A stretch of DNA of 64,000 bases, taken from Rhodanobacter ginsengisoli (GTDB lineage: Bacteria; Pseudomonadota; Gammaproteobacteria; Xanthomonadales; Rhodanobacteraceae). A model generated the notes under the pieces. It was not told the DNA's origin, did not search any database, and worked only from the letters and a program-made list of their open reading frames with translations. Every line of letters begins with the position of its first letter. Position 1 is the stretch's first letter. A program made the translations under genes and the position numbers. Shown one piece after another: positions 52,474 through 60,761 of this stretch. The stretch spans positions 1,674,001-1,738,000 of the forward strand of contig NZ_JBHSNF010000001.1 in the NCBI RefSeq assembly GCF_042657065.1, read 5' to 3'.

Positions 52474-53451
52474 ATGACGATATTGAGCGGCGCCCTGCAG
52501 GACCTCAATGACCTGTATTTCTTTGCTGCCGTGGTCGAGCATGCCGGTTTCTCCGCGGCCGGCCGCGCGCTCGGTGTGCCGAAATCGCGACTGAGCAAAC
52601 GGGTGGCCCAGCTGGAAGAGCGACTCGGGGTACGGTTGCTGCAACGAACCACCCGGCGCTTCGTGGTCACCGAGGTCGGCGAGCGCTTCTATGCGCATTG
52701 CCGTGCGGTGCTGGAGGAGGCGCAGGCGGCACAGGATGCGGTGGACGAGTTGCGTGCCGAACCACGGGGCGTGGTGCGCCTGAGCTGCCCGGTCTCGCTG
52801 GCGCAAACCGTCATCGCATATGTGCTGCCGGATTTTCTGGCGCAATACCCGAAGATGCAGGTACGCGTGCTCTCGAGCGATCGTCGGGTCGACGTGATCG
52901 GCGAAGGCTACGATCTGGCGATTCGCGTACGCAACAAGCTGGATACGGATGCGAACCTCGTTGTCCGCCAGTTCGGCCAGGCGCGGACCAAGCTGGTGGC
53001 AAGCCCCGGCCTGCTGGATGAGCAGGGCCGCCCGAGCACGCCCGACGAGCTGGCCAGGCTGCCGGCGCTGTCGATGCGTGAACACGAAGGGGCTCAGGTA
53101 TGGGAATTGATCGGTGCCGACGGTGCGCAGGTCAGTGTCGAGGTACGGGCGCGCCTGATCACCGGCGATTTCGCGGTGTTGCTGGAGGCGGCCCGGCGCG
53201 GCATGGGCGTGGCCCTGCTGCCGGAGTTCGTCTGTGCACCAGCGATCACCCGTGGCGAGCTGGAAGTGCTTCTGCCGGACTGGAGCGCGCCCGAGGGTAT
53301 CGCGCATTTCGTCTACCCGAGTCGGCGCGGCATGTTGCCGGGAGTGCGCGCACTGGTCGATTTCCTGGCCGAACGATTGCCCGCCGCCACCTTGCTCAGG
53401 CATGAGCAATGCAAGCGCCGGCCGCTGGATGAACTGCCGCCGGCGCCCTGA
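52474..53451 (+). CDS. LysR family transcriptional regulator
   Basis: 325 residues. HTH: LYFFAAVVEHAGFSAAGRALGVPKSRLSKRV; then a LysR substrate domain (VVRLSCPVSLAQTVIAYVLPDFLAQYPKMQV). It belongs to the CrgA/AaeR-like group with an extended C-terminus. ATG 52474 has GGA 7 nt upstream; TTG 52462 is less likely. Divergent from azoR, its probable target; quinone or electrophile sensing is inferred. Confidence 0.93.
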   Translation: MTILSGALQDLNDLYFFAAVVEHAGFSAAGRALGVPKSRLSKRVAQLEERLGVRLLQRTTRRFVVTEVGERFYAHCRAVLEEAQAAQDAVDELRAEPRGVVRLSCPVSLAQTVIAYVLPDFLAQYPKMQVRVLSSDRRVDVIGEGYDLAIRVRNKLDTDANLVVRQFGQARTKLVASPGLLDEQGRPSTPDELARLPALSMREHEGAQVWELIGADGAQVSVEVRARLITGDFAVLLEAARRGMGVALLPEFVCAPAITRGELEVLLPDWSAPEGIAHFVYPSRRGMLPGVRALVDFLAERLPAATLLRHEQCKRRPLDELPPAP

Positions 53452-53509
53452 TGCGCATGCCGCCATCGATGCGCTACGCTGGACACTTTATGGACATCCA
53501 AACGGCCGA

Positions 53510-54658
53510 ATGACGATGATCGAAACAAAACTCCCGAAAGTCGGCACCACCATCTTCAGCGTGATGAGCCAGCTGGCGCTGGAGCACAAGGCGGTCAACC
53601 TGGGTCAGGGCTTTCCCGATTTCGAGCCGCCGCAGGGGTTGCGCGACGCACTGAGCCGGGCCATGAACGAAGGGCGCAACCAGTACGCGCCGAGCCATGG
53701 CACGGCGGCGCTGCGCGAGCAGATCGCGATCAAGACCGAGCAGCTGTACGGGCGCAAGGTCAACGTCGATACCGACATCACGGTCACTTCCGGTGCCACC
53801 GAGGCGCTGTTTTCGGCGATCGCCGCGCTGGTGCGCACCGGCGAGGAAGTGATCGTGTTCGATCCGGCCTATGACTGTTACGAGCCGGCGATCGAGCTGC
53901 AGGGGGCACGAGCGGTGCATATCCCGCTGAGCGTGCCCAGTTTCGCGATCGACTGGCAGCGCGTGCGCGACGCACTGACGCCGAAGACCCGCATGATCCT
54001 GATCAACAGTCCGCACAATCCGTCCGGCGCGGTGCTGTCGGCAGCCGATCTCGAGGAACTGGCGGCGATCGTGCGCGACACTCGCATCGTGGTGTTGTCG
54101 GACGAGGTCTATGAACACATCGTCTACGACGGTGCCCGCCATGAAAGCGTGCTGCGCCATCCCGAACTGGCCGAGCGCAGCATCGTGATCTCCTCGTTCG
54201 GCAAGACCTATCACTGCACCGGCTGGAAGGTCGGCTACGCGGTGGCGCCGGCGGCGCTGTCGGCCGAGTTCCGCAAGGTCCACCAATACCTCACGTTCTG
54301 CACGTTCCACCCGGCGCAGGTGGCGTTTGCGGAGTTCCTGGCCAGCGACCCGCAGCACTATCTGGATCTGCCGGCGTTCTACCAGCCCAAGCGCGACCGC
54401 TTCCGCGCATTGCTGCAGCCGTCGCGCTTCAAGCTGCTCGACGTGCCGGGCGGCTATTTCCAGCTGGTCGACTACTCGGCGATCCGTGACGAGGATGATG
54501 TCGCCTTCAGTCGCTGGCTGGTGCAGCACGGTGGCGTGGCGGCGATCCCGCTGACCCCGTTCTACGAGAGCGCGCCGGGGACACGCCTGTTGCGGCTGTG
54601 CTTTGCCAAGAGTGACGCGACCATGGATACGGCGGCGGAGCGGCTATGCCAACTGTGA
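53510..54658 (+). CDS. Methionine/glutamine-type aminotransferase (class I PLP)
   Basis: 382 residues. AVNLGQGFPDFEPPQGL, YAPSHGTAALREQIA, INSPHNPSGAVL, LSDEVYEHIVYDG and the PLP Lys in SSFGKTYHCTGWKVGY match the YbdL/KAT methionine aminotransferase group. It forms methionine or glutamine from 4-methylthio-2-oxobutyrate or the 2-oxo acid partner. The next gene, an omega-amidase, overlaps by 13 nt, matching the known transaminase/omega-amidase pair. Confidence 0.93.
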   Translation: MTMIETKLPKVGTTIFSVMSQLALEHKAVNLGQGFPDFEPPQGLRDALSRAMNEGRNQYAPSHGTAALREQIAIKTEQLYGRKVNVDTDITVTSGATEALFSAIAALVRTGEEVIVFDPAYDCYEPAIELQGARAVHIPLSVPSFAIDWQRVRDALTPKTRMILINSPHNPSGAVLSAADLEELAAIVRDTRIVVLSDEVYEHIVYDGARHESVLRHPELAERSIVISSFGKTYHCTGWKVGYAVAPAALSAEFRKVHQYLTFCTFHPAQVAFAEFLASDPQHYLDLPAFYQPKRDRFRALLQPSRFKLLDVPGGYFQLVDYSAIRDEDDVAFSRWLVQHGGVAAIPLTPFYESAPGTRLLRLCFAKSDATMDTAAERLCQL

Positions 54659-55461
54659 AGCTGCAACCGCTGAAGGTTTCGCTGGTGCAGGGCGCCACGC
54701 GCTGGCACGACTCGGCCGCCAATCGCGATTACTACGGCGGTCTGGTGCGCCAGGTCGTCGGCAGCGACCTGATCGTGCTGCCGGAGACGTTTCTGTCCGG
54801 CTTCAGCAACGATACCCGCAGCGCCGCCGAAGGCATGGACGGCGAGGGCGTGGCATGGTTGCTGGCATTGGCGGCGGAGGTCGGCGCGGTGATCTGCGGC
54901 AGCCTGGCGATCCGGGAAGACGACACCGTCTACAACCGGCTGTTCTGGGCGCGCCCGGACGGCAGCTTCGCCCGGTACGACAAGCGTCACCTGTTCCGCA
55001 TGGCCGGTGAGCATACCCGTTACGGCAGTGGCAGCGAGCGCTTGATCGTCGAGCTGAAGGGCTGGCGGATCCTGCCGCAGGTCTGCTACGACCTGCGGTT
55101 CCCGGTATGGCTGCGCAATCGCCGGCTGGAGTCCGCCGGCGCCGGCATGGAATACGACCTGGCCCTGTTCGTCGCCAATTGGCCGGCACCGCGCCGGCAG
55201 CCGTGGCGGACGTTGCTGCGGGCGCGGGCGATCGAGAACCTCAGCTATGTGGTCGGGGTGAACCGGGTCGGCATGGACGGCAACGAACTGCCCTATGCCG
55301 GCGACAGCGCAGTGATCGATCCGCGGGGCGAACCGCTGATCGAATGCGGTGCGCAGGAGCAGTTGGCCACGGTCACGCTTGATCCGCTGGCCTTGCTGGA
55401 GCATCGCGAACGCTTCCCGGCATGGATGGATGCCGACGGATTTTCGCTCGACCCGGGTTAG
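54646..55461 (+). CDS. Omega-amidase of the nitrilase family (YafV-like)
   Basis: 271 residues with the nitrilase Glu-Lys-Cys triad: LIVLPETFLSGF, YDKRHLFRMAGE and ILPQVCYDLRFPVWLRN. The group hydrolyses 2-oxoglutaramate and 2-oxosuccinamate, pulling glutamine transamination forward and removing a toxic side product. Overlap with the aminotransferase argues for one pathway (methionine salvage closing step plus metabolite repair). Confidence 0.93.
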   Translation: MPTVKLQPLKVSLVQGATRWHDSAANRDYYGGLVRQVVGSDLIVLPETFLSGFSNDTRSAAEGMDGEGVAWLLALAAEVGAVICGSLAIREDDTVYNRLFWARPDGSFARYDKRHLFRMAGEHTRYGSGSERLIVELKGWRILPQVCYDLRFPVWLRNRRLESAGAGMEYDLALFVANWPAPRRQPWRTLLRARAIENLSYVVGVNRVGMDGNELPYAGDSAVIDPRGEPLIECGAQEQLATVTLDPLALLEHRERFPAWMDADGFSLDPG

Positions 55462-55559
55462 TCCATCGGCCGATCCGGTACCGGAAAGGCGGGTTTCCCC
55501 GTCTGGGAAGTCCGGTGCATTTCCTGTCCCTGTCTGCGCTGGCTGGATGATGAAAAAGA

Positions 55560-55583
55560 AAGCCGCCCGTGGGCGGCTTCTTC
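55560..55583. terminator. Bidirectional terminator between convergent genes
   Basis: AAGCCGCCC and GGGCGGCTT close on a 2-nt GT (in practice a 4-nt loop); TTCTTC follows rightwards and TTTCTTTTTC follows leftwards. It serves the omega-amidase and ArsC-like genes. Confidence 0.87.
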
Positions 55584-55600
55584 AGACAGGCCGGTGTGGA

Positions 55601-55945
55601 TCACAGTAGCGCCAGCACCGCTTCCGGTGGACGACCGATCACCGCCTTGCCGTGGGCTACCACGATCGGACGTTCGATCAGCTTCGGGTGCGCCACCATC
55701 GCCGCGATCAAGGCGTCGTCATCGAGCGCCGGATCAGCCAGTCCGAGTGCCTGATACTCCGCCTCGCCGCGGCGCAGCAGTTCGCGTGCATGCATGCCCA
55801 GCTGTTGCAGCAACACGGCCAGTTCGGCCGCGCTGGGTGGCGTGTCGAGGTAGTTGATCACCTCGACCTCGGCGCCGTGCTGCTCCAGCAGCGCCAACGC
55901 GGCGCGTGATTTGGAGCAGCGGTTGTTGTGATAGATACGCAACAT
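55601..55945 (-). CDS. ArsC/YfgD-type glutaredoxin-like reductase
   Basis: 114 residues. RIYHNNRCSKSRAALALLEQ holds the single active Cys of the ArsC family; VINYLDTPPSAAEL and RPIVVAHGKAVIGRPPE are the other conserved blocks. Members either reduce arsenate using glutathione/glutaredoxin or, as YfgD, have no proven role. No ars genes are near, so arsenate reduction is not assured. Confidence 0.9.
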   Translation of the reverse strand: MLRIYHNNRCSKSRAALALLEQHGAEVEVINYLDTPPSAAELAVLLQQLGMHARELLRRGEAEYQALGLADPALDDDALIAAMVAHPKLIERPIVVAHGKAVIGRPPEAVLALL

Positions 55946-55982
55946 CGCTCAACAGCCTGGGAGGGTCAGCACGAGCCCATGC

Positions 55983-57542
55983 TCACCGATTGCCCGAGCG
56001 GTTGCCGCCACCGCCCCGGCCCGGCGGGCGTCCGCCGCCGTGGCCTTGCGGGCGGGCACCACCTTGCGAGCGGTTGCCACCCTGACCCTGCGGCCGGCCG
56101 GCTCCCTGCGGGCGATTGCCGCCCTGGCCCTGCGGCCGACCGGCAGCCTGACCCTGCGGACGCGCCTGGTTGCCATGTGCCGGGCGATTGCCCTGGCCTT
56201 GACCCTGACCCTGCGGGCGACCCGCATGGGCCGGGCGGCCAGCCGGCGAACGGTTGCCGCTGGCGGCGCCGCGTGACTCGCCGCCAAAGCCGCTGTACGG
56301 AGCGCCGGCCGGGCGGCCTTCACCACCCGGACGTGCGCCAAACGGCTTGCCGCCGGCAGGGCGGCGATTGCCGGCGCCGGCGCCCGTGTTGCCGCGCGGG
56401 GCACCCGGGCGGCTGCTGCCGTCGCGGTTCTCACCCGCAAACCAGGTGCGTACCGACGGCAGTTCCTGCCCCGGAGCCACGCGTCGACCGCGTCCGCCGC
56501 CGGCACCACGTTCCGGGCGGGCGACGTTGCCGTTGACTTCCTTGCCGTCGCGACGCGGTGGCTTGCGGCCGCGCGTCGGTTCCTCGCGGATGCGGTCGTA
56601 CGCGCGCAACTCGCGTGCCTCGTCCTGACCGCCGGTCCAGGCGGTGCCGGCACCACGTTCGGGACGGTATTCGGTGACGCTGCGATTGGCGCGGCGCTGG
56701 TGCAGCACCGGACTCAGGGTCAGCACCGGTTGCGGCGCTCCCAGGCCGGTGGTCTGGCGCAGCTGCTTGACCGCCTCGGCATCGAGCGACTCGCATTCGC
56801 CACGCCGCAGGTTGCGCGGCAGTTCGATCTTGCCGTAGCGGATGCGCTTGAGCCGACTGACCAGGAAACCCTGCGAGTCCCACAGGCGGCGCACTTCGCG
56901 ATTGCGGCCCTCGCGGATCACCACGCGGAACCAGCTGTGGCTACCGCCGCAGCTGATCACGGCGATCTCGTCGAAGCGGGCCGGGCCGTCGTCCAGTTCC
57001 ACGCCGGCTTTCAGGCGCTCGATGATCTCGTCGGGCACTTCGCCATGCACACGGCACAGGTATTCGCGCTCGAGGCCGCTCTTCGGGTGCATCAGCGCGT
57101 TGGCCAGCTCGCCGTCGGTGGTCAGCAGCAACAGGCCGGTCGTGTTGATGTCCAGCCGGCCCACCGCGACCCAGCGCGCGCCCTTCAGGCGCGGCAGCTG
57201 TTCGAACACGGTGGGGCGGCCTTCGGGGTCGTCGCGGGTGGTCAGCACGCCCTCGGGCTTGTGATAGACCAGCACCTCGGTCTCGTCACGGCTGTCGGTG
57301 GCGACGACGAACTGCTTGCCGTCCATGACCACGCGGTCACCGGCTTTCACGCTCATGCCGATCTCGGCGGGTGCGCCATTCAGTTCGACTTCGCCGGACT
57401 GGATACGCTGTTCGAGCATGCGACGCGAGCCAAGGCCGGCATTGGCGAGCACTTTGTGCAGACGCTCCTCCAGTGCGGGGGCGTCGCTGTCGGTGCGCGG
57501 TTCGCGCTTCAGGGATAAAACGGATTTTTGCGGCGCAGTCAT
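55983..57542 (-). CDS. rluB: 23S rRNA pseudouridine(2605) synthase RluB with long disordered tail
   Basis: 519 residues against about 290 for E. coli RluB. S4 domain (LEERLHKVLANAGLGSRRML), YHKPEGVLTTRDDPEGRPTVF, intact catalytic AVGRLDINTTGLLLLT, and the C-terminal IREGRNREVRRLWDSQG. After about residue 300 the chain becomes Gly/Arg/Gln/Pro-rich, with repeated GRPQGQGGNRPQG-like units and ending RGGGGNRSGNR, an RGG-type disordered tail likely to bind RNA. It overlaps scpB by 4 nt, the usual scpA-scpB-rluB order. Confidence 0.95.
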   Translation of the reverse strand: MTAPQKSVLSLKREPRTDSDAPALEERLHKVLANAGLGSRRMLEQRIQSGEVELNGAPAEIGMSVKAGDRVVMDGKQFVVATDSRDETEVLVYHKPEGVLTTRDDPEGRPTVFEQLPRLKGARWVAVGRLDINTTGLLLLTTDGELANALMHPKSGLEREYLCRVHGEVPDEIIERLKAGVELDDGPARFDEIAVISCGGSHSWFRVVIREGRNREVRRLWDSQGFLVSRLKRIRYGKIELPRNLRRGECESLDAEAVKQLRQTTGLGAPQPVLTLSPVLHQRRANRSVTEYRPERGAGTAWTGGQDEARELRAYDRIREEPTRGRKPPRRDGKEVNGNVARPERGAGGGRGRRVAPGQELPSVRTWFAGENRDGSSRPGAPRGNTGAGAGNRRPAGGKPFGARPGGEGRPAGAPYSGFGGESRGAASGNRSPAGRPAHAGRPQGQGQGQGNRPAHGNQARPQGQAAGRPQGQGGNRPQGAGRPQGQGGNRSQGGARPQGHGGGRPPGRGGGGNRSGNR

Positions 57543-58414
57543 GCGCGGTACTCCTCGGTATCTTGCTCGGCGGGGTCGGATTCGACCGTCGCGGCGGGGT
57601 TCGCTGCCTCATCGGCAGTGGTCGTCGGGATCTCGGCGGGTGGGCTCGTTTCCGGGCCGGTCCCGTCGAACCCGGGTGAGGTGGTGGACGTGTCAACGTC
57701 GACCGTGATGTGGTTGCTGTCTGCCTCCGCGGCGTCCGCGGGTGCAGCGTGTTCGGGGTCGGTCGCACCGTCGCCGGCTTCGGATGCCGGCTCGGTGTCG
57801 GCCGGGGTCTCCTCGTCCGGATCGATCGGCAGGTCGCGCACGATGCGGGCCGGCAGCGGTTCGGGTTCGAAGCGCAGCTGCGGATCCTCCATGTCGCGAA
57901 TTTCCGACAGCGGCGGCAACTGGTCCAGCGATTTCAGATTGAAGTAGTCGAGAAAGGCGCGGGTGGTGCCGAACAGGGCCGGCTTGCCGGGCACGTCGCG
58001 GTAGCCGACCACCCGGATCCACTCGCGCTCCTCCATGGTCTTGATGATGTTGGAGGACACCACCACACCGCGGATCTGTTCGATCTCGGGGCGGGTGATC
58101 GGCTGGCGGTAGGCGATCAGCGCCAGTGTCTCCAGCAATGCGCGGGAATATCGGCTGGGACGTTCGGTCCACATCCGCGTGATCCATGGATGCACATCCT
58201 GGCGCACCTGATAACGGAACCCGGAGGCCACCTGCTTCAGTTCGATGCCGCGGCCGTCGCAGTCGCCAGCCAGCGCTTCCAGCGACCTGGCGATCTGCTC
58301 GGGGCTGACGTCATCGGCCTCGTTGAACAGGTCGCCGAGCTGATGCACGGTCATCGGCTGGGTGGAGGCCAGCAGTGCCGCCTCGATGATGGGTTTGAGT
58401 TGCTCGATCTGCAT
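57539..58414 (-). CDS. scpB: Chromosome segregation and condensation protein ScpB
   Basis: 291 residues. Two winged-helix domains: LKPIIEAALLASTQPMTVHQL and RYSRALLETLALIAYRQPITRPEIEQIRG, then LFGTTRAFLDYFNLKSLDQLPPL. A 90-residue acidic Glu/Asp/Pro/Thr tail follows, longer than usual. ScpB with ScpA and SMC forms the bacterial condensin complex. Starts 35 nt after the scpA stop; overlaps rluB. Confidence 0.96.
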   Translation of the reverse strand: MQIEQLKPIIEAALLASTQPMTVHQLGDLFNEADDVSPEQIARSLEALAGDCDGRGIELKQVASGFRYQVRQDVHPWITRMWTERPSRYSRALLETLALIAYRQPITRPEIEQIRGVVVSSNIIKTMEEREWIRVVGYRDVPGKPALFGTTRAFLDYFNLKSLDQLPPLSEIRDMEDPQLRFEPEPLPARIVRDLPIDPDEETPADTEPASEAGDGATDPEHAAPADAAEADSNHITVDVDTSTTSPGFDGTGPETSPPAEIPTTTADEAANPAATVESDPAEQDTEEYRA

Positions 58415-58449
58415 GGCCTTGGGTCGGATGCCGATTCAGTGGGTGTGGT

Positions 58450-59385
58450 TCATTCGCCGGACGACTCGATCAATGCCGATTCGCCGGTCTGCATGTCGTC
58501 CGCCGCCGGCAGCTCGGCGTATTCTTCGGAGTGGCTCGCCTTCGCCTTCACGTAGATCGGCGCCAGCGGCTCCTCCTGGACAATCTCCACCAGCATTTCC
58601 TTGGCCAGCTCCAGCATGGCCAGGAAGGTCACCACGATGCCGGGGCGTCCTTCGCTGATGTCGAACAGGCTCTCGAAGCGATGGAAGCTGCTGTCGTCCA
58701 GCCGGCTCAGCAAGTCACCCATGCGCTGGCGTACGCTGAGCGCCTCGCGCTTGATCGCGTGGTGCCCGAACAGCTCGGCCCGATGCATCACGTCCTTCAG
58801 CGCCAGCAGCAATTCGGTCAGCTCCAGCGGCGGCGGCAACTTGATCACGTTGCGTTCGCCCACTTCGGCGTGCACCACCACGCTGTCGCGTTCGAGCCGG
58901 GGCAGGGCCTCGATATCCTCGGCCGCCCGCTTGAACCGCTCGTACTCCTGCAAGCGCCGTACCAGCTCGGCCCGGGGATCCTCTTCCAGTCCTTCCTCGA
59001 TCGGCGGTCGCGGCAACAGCAGCCGTGACTTGATCTCGGCCAGGATCGCGGCCATCAGCAGGTATTCGGCGGCCAGTTCCAGCCGCATCACATCGCGCAT
59101 CAGCTCGATGTAGGTCATGTACTGCCGGGTGATCTCGGCAACCGGGATGTCCAGGATGTCCAGATTCTGCCGGCGTATCAGGTACAGCAACAGATCCAGT
59201 GGACCTTCGAACGACTCCAGGATCACTTCCAGCGCATCCGGCGGGATGTACAGATCCTGTGGCATCTGCAGCATCGGCTCGCCGCGCACGATCGCCAGCG
59301 GCATTTCCTGCTGTTGCGGTACCGACGCAAACGCATCCTGCGGTGCGGAGATCTGGCTCTGTGGCTCGACTGGCTCAGTGCTCAT
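58450..59385 (-). CDS. scpA: Segregation and condensation protein ScpA
   Basis: 311 residues. Kleisin pattern: FEGPLDLLLYLIRRQNLDILDIPVAEITRQY, LELAAEYLLMAAILAEIKSRLLLPRP, then C-terminal VVTFLAMLELAKEMLVEIVQEE. Bridges SMC heads and binds ScpB. ATG 59385 is preferred over the TTG before it. An N-terminal extension of about 45 residues (Gln/Pro rich) precedes the conserved part. Confidence 0.96.
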   Translation of the reverse strand: MSTEPVEPQSQISAPQDAFASVPQQQEMPLAIVRGEPMLQMPQDLYIPPDALEVILESFEGPLDLLLYLIRRQNLDILDIPVAEITRQYMTYIELMRDVMRLELAAEYLLMAAILAEIKSRLLLPRPPIEEGLEEDPRAELVRRLQEYERFKRAAEDIEALPRLERDSVVVHAEVGERNVIKLPPPLELTELLLALKDVMHRAELFGHHAIKREALSVRQRMGDLLSRLDDSSFHRFESLFDISEGRPGIVVTFLAMLELAKEMLVEIVQEEPLAPIYVKAKASHSEEYAELPAADDMQTGESALIESSGE

Positions 59386-60331
59386 CAATGCATGTCATGG
59401 GGCCGCCTTCAGCGGCTGGCAGTGCGTTCAACATGATCGGAATCATTCACTTTCCCGCACATCGTGAATGTCCGTACTCGAACGCGGCGGTGAGGCGGCG
59501 TTCCGGGATACTGCGTTTTCACATCTTCAAGCCGTGGCGCGGCAGCACTCTCACGATGGGCATGATGAAGCCACTCGGCGGTGGTTCGGTCAGCCAGGTC
59601 GCTAGCGGCCATTGCACGCCAGATCCGGGTTGTCAGCCACGGTAACGGCACAAGTCAGAAGGTGGCGAGAATCGATGCCACTGACTGTTCACTGGTCGGT
59701 CTGAGAGCTTCGATGGGGACCATGGGTTGCCGGATGAGACCGGCAAACATTTTCCAAGCGTCCGCACGTGTATAGAGAGTAGCGGCAAGCCGATGGCAAG
59801 TCCAGCAGTGCCAACCTTGCACGGGCATGCGTCGCGCCGCGGGCCGATTGCCGTAGCGTCGGTTTCTGCGCGCCAGCCGGTTTCATGCCGATGTCCTTAG
59901 CGGCACAATAGCGGACTGACCTGCCGGGCCAATGTTCCAAAGGCTTCAGGGCAGGGCGGCATGTGACCGAATGTGACGATATGGGGCAGGGCCGTCACGG
60001 CTGTCGGCTGGAGATGCCACGGATGGGATTCCGATCAGCGGCGATCAGGCTCGCCGAGCGGGCAATTTCCATGCTTCCACGTCACATGGGCAAGCCTGCC
60101 CGCATGAGAATGTCCTCGGAATTCGGACAGGTGCCATGCAATGGCATGACGATTGCTTGGGATCGGCTGACCGTCGCAGCCAAGCGGTGTGCAAGCGACT
60201 GATGCACACGGACCAGGCGAGGGAAAGGTGCTGCGGTACCGGTACATGGTGTCGTGGAAAGGTTTCAGGATGATGTTGTAAATCGCGTCGATGCCCGAGG
60301 CAGACGCAAGCGCAAACGGACGGTGAAACTG
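59386..60331. other. 945-base intergenic region without a convincing gene
   Basis: It separates divergent scpA and the PilZ gene. Short frames on both strands have no ribosome site, no family likeness and unlikely composition (Arg/His/Cys rich). G+C is somewhat lower than in coding parts (for example around 59750-59800). Promoters for both genes must lie here. No hairpin or repeat stands out. Confidence 0.5.
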
Positions 60332-60694
60332 ATGGCAACCGACAAGAATGGACAAGAGGCGCCGGAAAAGCTGCGTCCGGCGCGTATGCAGATCGAGACG
60401 ACGGTGTTGATGAGCCACAACGGCGAATCGCACCCGACCGAACTGGTCGATATCTCAGCTACCGGTGCCTTGCTGCGCCGTCCGCTGGGCTGGTCTGGCG
60501 AGCTTGGCCAGAGTTGGGTACTCGACATGATTTTCGGGCACAACCTGCATATCCATCTGGAGGCCGTTGTGGCGCGCATCTCCGATCATCACATCGGCTT
60601 TTCCTACAGCCGCATTCCCGAGGACAAGCAGGTCCCGCTATGGAACCTGCTGGGTGGTTATGCCGACATCCTCGAGTACTGGAAGGACGGCTGA
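60332..60694 (+). CDS. PilZ domain protein
   Basis: 120 residues. The second PilZ motif is intact (LVDISATGALLRRP, DxSxxG), and the strand order to the end (HLEAVVARISDHHIGFSYSRI) fits. The first motif is short (RPAR instead of RxxxR), so c-di-GMP affinity may be reduced. A possible effector for the GGDEF proteins. ATG 60332 is chosen; a GTG at 60254 would add 26 Arg/Lys-rich residues. A terminator follows. Confidence 0.8.
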   Translation: MATDKNGQEAPEKLRPARMQIETTVLMSHNGESHPTELVDISATGALLRRPLGWSGELGQSWVLDMIFGHNLHIHLEAVVARISDHHIGFSYSRIPEDKQVPLWNLLGGYADILEYWKDG

Positions 60695-60718
60695 GCGATA
60701 CTGCCAGCGCGCTAAACA

Positions 60719-60745
60719 AAAACGCCCGCACGCTGCGGGCGTTTT
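60719..60745. terminator. Bidirectional intrinsic terminator
   Basis: AACGCCCGCA, loop CGC, TGCGGGCGTT, with TTTT rightwards and TTTTTG leftwards. Placed between the convergent PilZ and fadD genes. Confidence 0.94.
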
Positions 60746-60761
60746 CGTGTGGGGCGAAACC

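Noticed and set aside
55601..55945. Arsenic resistance locus
   Set aside because: Only a single ArsC-like gene is present, with no arsR, arsB or acr3; YfgD-type function is as likely.
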